Source of the DNA: Rodentolepis nana
Lineage: Eukaryota > Platyhelminthes > Cestoda > Cyclophyllidea > Hymenolepididae
Assembly (NCBI GenBank): GCA_900617975.1
Contig: UZAE01013540.1
Coordinates: forward strand, 1-21,387
Direction: 5' to 3'
DNA: 21,387 nucleotides
Positions 19,601 through 21,387 of the stretch are shown here, piece by piece. Position numbers and translations under genes: made by a program. The notes below the pieces were generated by a model. That model did no database searches. It saw only the letters and a program-made list of their open reading frames with translations, and had not been told where the DNA came from. Numbering within the stretch: the first letter of the stretch is position 1; the number at the start of each line of letters is the position of its first letter.

Positions 19601-20407
19601 AGACACGGGTTATACACGGGACGGATCAAATGTTAAAGAACGCATATGATCGATAGTAACCGATACATATTAATGATTTGCTCTAGAGCAAGTTAAGTGA
19701 CTTAATCAGTCGAAATAAATTAAACTACTTAAAGACGCCCGAATTCTCTGCAATGGAGTTTGAAGTCTCGTCAAGTAATTAAAACGAACAAACTACGTCA
19801 TTGAGGGTGAAGTAAATGGTTTGAGATCTGATCGATTTATGATCATCGAGATTGAATAGTTCAAATAGAGAAAAAAACAAAGGAAATTGTGCTACTTTAT
19901 CTCTCCTTATCCTTTTTTATTTGCAGTTGGAGGCCATGATGCGCGAGCGTTCAGAGCGAATTCGCAAATCGGAGGAGGAGAGGGAAATGAGACGAAAGCG
20001 CTTGGAGAGCATCATGTCTCGGGTGAATCGCAGTGATCGTTCACTCAGTCGGGGTGTTACCAACTCCGGTAGTACAAACAGTCTTACGAGTAGTGTGACA
20101 GGTGCCGCCAGCACCAATGGACTTGACGATGATGGCCCCAGGAGTGGTGCTACTGTCAACTTCTCTCTTGGTTCTCATAACGTAAGTTAGCTTTGTATTG
20201 ATTTTATTAGATAAGCAAAAATGACTAACTAACGTGTGCATTGTCAATAGAAGATGAGCATAAAGGTGTATAGCTTTAGAATATACAGGTTTCATCTTAC
20301 AGAGCAGAGTGAGTGAAACTGGAAGATTTCGTTCTGGAAAAGTAGAGCTATCGGATTGCCATTTTCATCACTCTCTGTCTCTACTGCCCTTGAGGTACCT
20401 GAGTTAA
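1183..20407 (+). CDS. MAP7/ensconsin-family microtubule-associated protein (multi-exon gene span)
   Basis: A spliced gene assembled from exons whose phases agree at every junction. The core model runs 1183-1645, 2076-2291, 2564-2653, 5906-5950, 6405-6467, 7250-7678, 11099-11478, 12192-12640, 15939-16140, 19927-20181 and possibly 20303-20407. It gives 864 codons to 20181 and about 898 aa with the last exon. Optional exons at 6016, 6144 and 17068 would add 52 aa. Family assignment rests on the C-terminal third. A segment with AEQRRLAKERLAEQQR is followed by a long E/R/K/A helix and by RRKRLESIM, the counterpart of the family's ERKKRLEEIMKR signature. MAP7 proteins bind microtubules and recruit and activate kinesin-1 through this domain. 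The rest is disordered and basic or proline-rich. The usual N-terminal microtubule-binding helix of vertebrate MAP7 is not visible, so it is either upstream of the window or absent. Exact start, last exon and optional exons are inferred. Confidence 0.8.
1646..2075 (+). other. Intron (430 bp)
   Basis: Begins GTGAGT and ends GTAAAG, with T-rich sequence before the acceptor. It holds a CA-type microsatellite at 1835-1859. No other feature is visible. Confidence 0.65.
1835..1859. repeat. (CA)n microsatellite
   Basis: ACACAC repeat with one interruption (CATACA), within the first visible intron. Confidence 0.85.
2076..2291 (+). CDS. MAP7-like gene, second visible exon (216 nt, phase 1-1)
   Basis: The first two bases complete a Val codon with the last base of the preceding exon. 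It encodes a basic, disordered segment. GERGLRDGSDTRQ is followed by a proline-rich stretch (VRLPPPGN), an alanine run from a (GCA)5 repeat near 2188-2202, and PTRRAASSQHFAEP. The acceptor is GTCGTAAAG and the donor AAGG|GTAAGC. The length is divisible by three and both ends are phase 1, so skipping it keeps the frame. The RRAAS motif repeats that of the previous exon. Confidence 0.75.
2292..2563 (+). other. Intron (272 bp)
   Basis: GTAAGC to TTATTTACAG. It contains a C8 run at 2410-2417. Confidence 0.7.
2564..2653 (+). CDS. MAP7-like gene, third visible exon (90 nt, phase 1-1)
   Basis: The acceptor TTATTTACAG and donor CCTC|GTAAGC are both strong. It encodes ALPPEISRKISGDVTPPKRR followed by PVPGRSTIP, a basic proline-rich segment. 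Its KRRPVPGRSTIP resembles PRRKPTMPASTM in the 7250-7678 exon. Such Arg/Lys/Pro/Ser-rich tracts are typical of microtubule-binding disordered regions; microtubule binding here is inferred. Skipping it would not shift the frame. Confidence 0.8.
4663..4678. repeat. poly-G tract (16 G)
   Basis: Uninterrupted run of 16 Gs in intronic DNA, followed closely by a C/G-rich patch. Confidence 0.9.
4828..4841. repeat. Target-site duplication, left copy (SINE copy 1)
   Basis: ATTTCTTTCGGAGT matches the sequence directly after the element (5163-5176, ATTTCTTTCGAAGT) at 13 of 14 positions. Confidence 0.8.
4842..5162 (-). mobile_element. SINE-like retroposon, copy 1 (full length, 321 bp)
   Basis: Dispersed repeat shared with 18858-19341 and 21066-21387, and in part with 12791-12848. 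Read on the minus strand it begins GGGGTGTGCGATAGACTTACC and ends in CCATTTGAAATAAAT, a short (AAAT)n tail. A 14-bp target-site duplication flanks it. These are hallmarks of a non-autonomous element mobilised by a LINE. I see no clear tRNA-type A or B box, so the origin of the head is unknown. A minus-strand frame is open for 106 codons (4878-5198), ending in CYFDVPSLCEARSQSKG; this frame recurs in the copy at 21066. The element is antisense in an intron and shows a perfect donor on the gene strand at 5143. Confidence 0.75.
5163..5176. repeat. Target-site duplication, right copy (SINE copy 1)
   Basis: Near-identical to 4828-4841; starts directly after the terminal CCCC of the element. Confidence 0.8.
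5906..5950 (+). CDS. MAP7-like gene, microexon m1 (45 nt, phase 1-1)
   Basis: An excellent acceptor (a long T/C tract ending in TATTTAG) and a reasonable donor (AAAAG|GTAATA) bound 45 nt. Joined to the one-base overhang of exon 2564-2653 it encodes LQTFNGPPFSKAETK without a stop. The length and phases let it be included or skipped freely. Two of three frames are open, so frame alone is weak support; the splice sites and phase match carry the call. Confidence 0.6.
6016..6060 (+). CDS. Possible microexon m2 (45 nt, phase 1-1)
   Basis: Acceptor TATTATTGTAG and a weak donor, TTCAG|GTTCAT, bound another 45-nt phase-1 segment reading VVNPNGPYGTISRTS. NGP sits at the same place as in m1, but nucleotide identity between the two is low. 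The poor donor makes this the weakest member of the cluster. Confidence 0.3.
6144..6200 (+). CDS. Possible microexon m3 (57 nt, phase 1-1)
   Basis: Donor AACG|GTAAGG is strong; the acceptor (ATGGTAG after a TTCTGTTGTTT tract) is moderate. Only the frame required by phase 1 is open (VLVKLPLHPNETLSKLKAN); the other two contain stops. The length is divisible by three. This makes it a plausible alternatively used exon between m1 and m4. Confidence 0.45.
6405..6467 (+). CDS. MAP7-like gene, microexon m4 with two donors (63 or 42 nt, phase 1-1)
   Basis: The acceptor is TTATTTGGTGCAG. It encodes VSVISEVEPHGRSA and then GKRQTEI up to a strong donor ATTG|GTAAGT. A second donor, AGCAG|GTAAAC at 6447, ends the exon 21 nt earlier. 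Both forms end in phase 1, so the choice adds or removes seven residues (GKRQTEI) including a basic KR pair. Donor strength favours the long form. Confidence 0.65.
6501..6510. repeat. poly-G tract (10 G)
   Basis: Uninterrupted G run inside an intron, 33 bp after the donor of microexon m4. Confidence 0.9.
6710..6719. repeat. poly-G tract (10 G)
   Basis: Second G run in the same intron, preceded by GAACGGGAA. Confidence 0.9.
7250..7678 (+). CDS. MAP7-like gene, large basic exon (429 nt, phase 1-1)
   Basis: The acceptor TTTTCCTTGCAG is strong; the donor TTTTG|GTATTT is weak but phase-correct. It encodes 143 residues of disordered, strongly basic sequence rich in Lys, Arg, Pro, Ser and Thr. This includes GSDNRMTTSVILPRRKPTMP, EARGRAKLKEQMKQ and AIPAKKTAANKS. 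The RMTTS motif repeats one in the first visible exon, with a shared 16-nt stretch in the same frame. The composition fits a charge-driven microtubule-binding or projection region, which is inference. The exon is frame-neutral if skipped. Confidence 0.85.
7679..11098 (+). other. Large intron (about 3.4 kb)
   Basis: GTATTT to ATCTGTTTAG. No retroelement copy or long homopolymer stands out. It holds a TTAATTAA-type palindromic stretch near 9497-9527. ORFs such as 8253-8555 (hydrophobic, plus strand) and 7829-8180 (minus strand) match no family I know and lack splice context. I see no gene. Confidence 0.6.
11099..11478 (+). CDS. MAP7-like gene, Pro/Glu-rich linker exon (phase 1 to 0)
   Basis: Acceptor ATCTGTTTAG; the first two bases complete a Glu codon. 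It encodes about 126 residues. They start ESVPETPKSVAKPNPAHP and continue with a Ser/Pro stretch. A poly-proline segment follows (ITPSPPPPDSPPPDQF), which could bind SH3, WW or EVH1-type domains. An acidic tail (QTEEEEEPVQEPP) ends before a strong donor, GAAGCT|GTAAGT. The TP and SP pairs are candidate proline-directed kinase sites. This exon marks the switch from the phase-1 exon series to phase 0. Confidence 0.85.
11479..12191 (+). other. Intron (713 bp)
   Basis: GTAAGT to TTTTCATTATGTAG. AT-rich, with no repeat or ORF of note. Confidence 0.75.
12192..12640 (+). CDS. MAP7-like gene, acidic linker and start of the MAP7 domain
   Basis: A strong acceptor after a T-rich tract and a strong donor, CAGCG|GTAAGT (phase 2). 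The first two thirds are acidic and polar, beginning PEAIAEENSEGILTEGEQ. The last 35 residues begin the MAP7 domain. SLTEEEAAIYRAKMAEQRR and LAKERLAEQQ line up with the family's EEATRLLAEKRRLAREQRE. From here the protein is predicted to form a long charged helix that in the family binds kinesin-1. The domain continues directly in 15939-16140. Confidence 0.9.
12717..12730. repeat. poly-G tract (14 G)
   Basis: Uninterrupted G run about 75 bp downstream of the donor at 12641. Confidence 0.9.
12791..12848 (-). mobile_element. Head-only fragment of the SINE-like element (copy 2)
   Basis: These 58 bp match the right-hand end of the other copies almost exactly (CGTATGAGTATACGTTGCCC through GCACACCCC). 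The body and the (AAAT)n tail are missing, the opposite of the 5' truncation usual for LINE-type insertion. No target-site duplication is visible. It retains the perfect donor GGAG|GTAAGT on the gene strand at 12829. Confidence 0.8.
13403..13412. repeat. poly-G tract (10 G)
   Basis: Uninterrupted G run in the same intron. Confidence 0.9.
15939..16140 (+). CDS. MAP7-like gene, central helix of the MAP7 domain
   Basis: Acceptor CTTTCCTTGCAG; donor CAAGCT|GTAAGT. The first base completes an Arg codon and it ends in phase 0. All 67 codons encode a highly charged helix of Glu, Arg, Lys, Ala and Gln, for example EKERKAKREADRQAAIEA and REAAEEQARLEAERK. There is no proline or glycine. This matches the central E/R/K-rich part of the MAP7 domain, a single-helix or coiled-coil region. 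Long ORFs on the opposite strand at 15831-16137 are shadows of its repetitive codons. Confidence 0.92.
16141..17067 (+). other. Intron with an unresolved G-rich tract (927 bp if the 17068 exon is used)
   Basis: GTAAGT to TTCTATTCTTCAAG. It holds the window's largest G-rich block at 16317-16363. No gene is visible. Confidence 0.6.
16317..16363. repeat. G-rich low-complexity tract containing an N
   Basis: GGGAGGGAGGGGAGTGGGT leads into a run of about 22 Gs interrupted by an undetermined base at 16356. Four or more G-runs in a row give it G-quadruplex potential. The N marks assembly or base-calling difficulty, so the true length is uncertain. Confidence 0.9.
17068..17121 (+). CDS. Candidate optional exon inside the MAP7 domain (54 nt, phase 0-0)
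   Basis: A strong polypyrimidine acceptor (TTCCCTTCTATTCTTCAAG) and a strong donor (GAAAAG|GTATGT) bound 54 nt. Only the needed phase-0 frame is open, reading NLGWSKAVADLSESEVEK; both other frames have stops. It would insert 18 residues between the central helix and the LEAMMRERSERIRK block. Gly, Trp and a Ser-rich turn would probably kink or break the helix. It is either constitutive or an alternative exon; transcripts are required to tell. Confidence 0.5.
17490..17513. repeat. C9 run followed by (TC)n microsatellite
   Basis: Nine Cs followed by TCTCTCTC repeats: a pure polypyrimidine stretch on the gene strand, in intron. Confidence 0.9.
17782..17801. repeat. poly-C tract (20 C)
   Basis: Longest uninterrupted homopolymer in the window. 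Confidence 0.9.
17941..17957. repeat. (GA)n microsatellite
   Basis: GAGAGA repeat of about eight units in intronic DNA. Confidence 0.85.
18843..18857. repeat. Target-site duplication, left copy (SINE copy 3)
   Basis: GTATAACTTTGACAT matches 19342-19356 (GTATAACTTTGGCAT) at 14 of 15 positions. Confidence 0.85.
18858..19341 (-). mobile_element. SINE-like retroposon, copy 3 (484 bp, internally expanded)
   Basis: Same family as 4842-5162, flanked by a 15-bp target-site duplication. On the minus strand it begins GGGGTGTGCGATAGACTTACC and ends in an (AAAT)n-type tail. It is 163 bp longer than copy 1 because the central module is duplicated: TTCGGGCTTCACAG starts near 18917, 19034 and 19075, and AAGTCGAGGGGTGGGGAA near 18955 and 18994. 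The minus-strand reading frame seen in the other copies is broken here by a stop near the head but continues as an ORF at 18908-19132. A perfect donor faces the gene strand at 19322. Confidence 0.8.
19342..19356. repeat. Target-site duplication, right copy (SINE copy 3)
   Basis: Near-identical to 18843-18857 and directly abuts the terminal CCCC of the element. Confidence 0.85.
19927..20181 (+). CDS. MAP7-like gene, conserved end of the MAP7 domain plus Ser/Gly tail
   Basis: Acceptor CTTTTTTATTTGCAG; donor CATAAC|GTAAGT; phase 0 at both ends, 85 codons. It opens with LEAMMRERSERIRKSEEERE and continues MRRKRLESIMSRVNRSD. This is the diagnostic closing block of the MAP7 domain, where vertebrate proteins read ERLERKKRLEEIMKRTR. 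A low-complexity Ser/Thr/Asn/Gly segment follows (SLSRGVTNSGSTNS, then GLDDDGPRSGATVNF). In the family this region ends the kinesin-1-binding domain. If the intron is retained, a stop follows two codons after the junction. Confidence 0.92.
20303..20407 (+). CDS. Possible last exon (34 codons and stop)
   Basis: A good acceptor (TTTCATCTTACAG) 121 bp after the previous donor opens the required phase-0 frame, SRVSETGRFRSGKVELSD, to a TAA at 20405. Both other frames stop within four codons. A donor-like GAG|GTACCT at 20395 means it could instead be an internal exon. No AATAAA signal follows closely; the nearest variant is ATTAAA near 20759. The gene may well continue past the window. Confidence 0.45.
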   Translation, partial: SRVSETGRFRSGKVELSDCHFHHSLSLLPLRYLS

Positions 20408-21065
20408 ATAATGTTGAACTGCATAGGCTTAACGATTAAATGGTTGTACCATTGGAACTGACTTATCTGAATTCGGGACTTTAAGAGAAAAAAAACTATT
20501 TAAAAATTTCGAAAGTAAGTTAGTCATATTGAGAACTTCGTGTGATTGGTTAGCCTGCCTGGATTCATTGGCGTCTCGCATTTTGGGAGAATGGATGTGA
20601 CCAGTAAAGAGTTGCTTAACACAATTATTTTTTATTGTTATTTACTCAATTTTGGACGATTGAGGAGTTTTATTTTTCATTTCTAGATTATCGTTTTCAT
20701 AATTGCATCGAATCTTTTCTCCTCCCACTCCCCCTTGCCTATGCCAACACGATACCAAATTAAATTTTTGCGTAAATGTGCTTTAAAAGGCTTATTTTTA
20801 TCTAATCCAATTGTTGCGCACTGGTGGTAAATTTATGATTCTGTGCACACCACTTTTATTGTTATTAACCCTGCGGATTTAGTGGATAAAAAAGGAGACA
20901 AAGGATGAACTTTCGAATCAAAATGGTATTCTTAACTTATTTTTCTGATTTTGACTGGTGGATAGTTATTGGAAAAGGAAAGTCTACATTTAAGCTCTTG
21001 TGTTTTTTTTATTATCCACGACATTCCAACTTATCTCCCCTTGATCGTTAGAGGAATGGAAAAGG
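20408..21065. other. Non-coding stretch (3' UTR, intron or flank)
   Basis: AT-rich sequence without coding signal. An ATTAAA near 20759 is the only polyadenylation-like hexamer I noticed. Whether it is 3' UTR or intron depends on where the gene ends. Confidence 0.5.
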
Positions 21066-21387
21066 TTTATTTATTTCAAATGTCAGGCGTTATGATAGCT
21101 ATCATTAGCCCTTTAGCTGACTTCGGGCTTCACAGAAGGAAGGTTCATCGAAGTAGCAGAAAGTCGAGGGGTGGGGATCAGAAGAGCGATTCTCAGACGC
21201 ATAAAAGACAGACAGACACAAAGGTAGAGAAAAAGGTAAGGTGAGTACTGTGGAAGGGGTCGAATATGACAACCAGGGGGGTCGTGGAAATTTGAAGTGA
21301 GAAGTCAACTGCCGGTTAATGGACTTTTTTTTGCCGTATGAGTATATGTTGCCCAGTGTGCACCGCGTGGAGGTAAGTCTATCGCAC
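21066..21387 (-). mobile_element. SINE-like retroposon, copy 4 (cut by the window end)
   Basis: Collinear with copy 1 over its whole visible length, starting with TTTATTTATTTCAAATG (the tail, read in reverse) and reaching ATCGCAC, a few bases short of the expected CACCCC end. The target-site duplication cannot be checked because the right flank is outside. The minus-strand reading frame is open through the body and ends CYFDEPSFCEARSQLKG, as in copy 1. Confidence 0.8.

Larger units (their letters stand above)
17122..19926 (+). other. Large intron (about 2.8 kb)
   Basis: GTATGT to CTTTTTTATTTGCAG. It contains C9 plus a (TC)n stretch (17490-17513), C20 (17782-17801), a (GA)n run (17941-17957) and a full SINE-like element at 18858-19341 with target-site duplications. 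The plus-strand ORF at 17124-17369 starts inside the donor and is hydrophobic noise. No gene is visible. Confidence 0.65.

Noticed and set aside
1..21387. CRISPR arrays, bacterial operons, rRNA or integrated virus genes
   Set aside because: No regularly spaced direct repeats, ribosome-binding sites or long intact ORFs. The coding signal is spliced eukaryotic.

Overview
This is a eukaryotic, AT-rich window with large introns, probably from an invertebrate. A parasitic flatworm (tapeworm-like) genome is my best guess, but only from the overall style: multi-kilobase introns, microexon-like exons and dispersed short retroelements. No sequence here proves the species. There are no bacterial-type genes, operons, tRNA, rRNA or CRISPR features. 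Almost everything is explained by one plus-strand, multi-exon gene and the repeats in its introns.

The gene encodes a MAP7/ensconsin-family protein, a microtubule-associated cofactor of kinesin-1. Phase-consistent exons can be chained across about 19 kb. Exons at 1177-1645, 2076-2291, 2564-2653, 5906-5950, 6405-6467 and 7250-7678 encode a basic, Ser/Pro/Arg-rich disordered N-terminal half. 11099-11478 encodes a Pro/Glu-rich linker. 12192-12640, 15939-16140 and 19927-20181 encode the charged helical MAP7 domain. From the ATG cluster at 1183 to 20181 these ten exons sum to 2592 nt, exactly 864 codons, with no stop at any junction. A possible last exon at 20303-20407 adds 34 codons and a stop.

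The most interesting pattern is exon architecture. Every junction between the first exon and 11099 is phase 1, and each exon from 2076 to 7678 is a multiple of three long, so any of them can be skipped or included without breaking the frame. A dense group of candidate microexons (45, 45, 57 and 42/63 nt) sits in 5906-6467. Separately, a 54-nt phase-0 exon candidate at 17068-17121, with good splice sites, would insert 18 residues into the MAP7 helix just before its most conserved block.

The introns hold four copies of one short retroposon-like element, all in antisense orientation to the gene: 4842-5162, 12791-12848 (fragment), 18858-19341, and 21066 to the window end. Two copies have clear 14-15 bp target-site duplications and a short (AAAT)n tail, as expected for a LINE-mobilised SINE. 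On the gene's strand each copy displays a perfect splice donor (GGAG|GTAAGT). The introns also carry unusually many long poly-G/poly-C tracts, one with an unresolved base.
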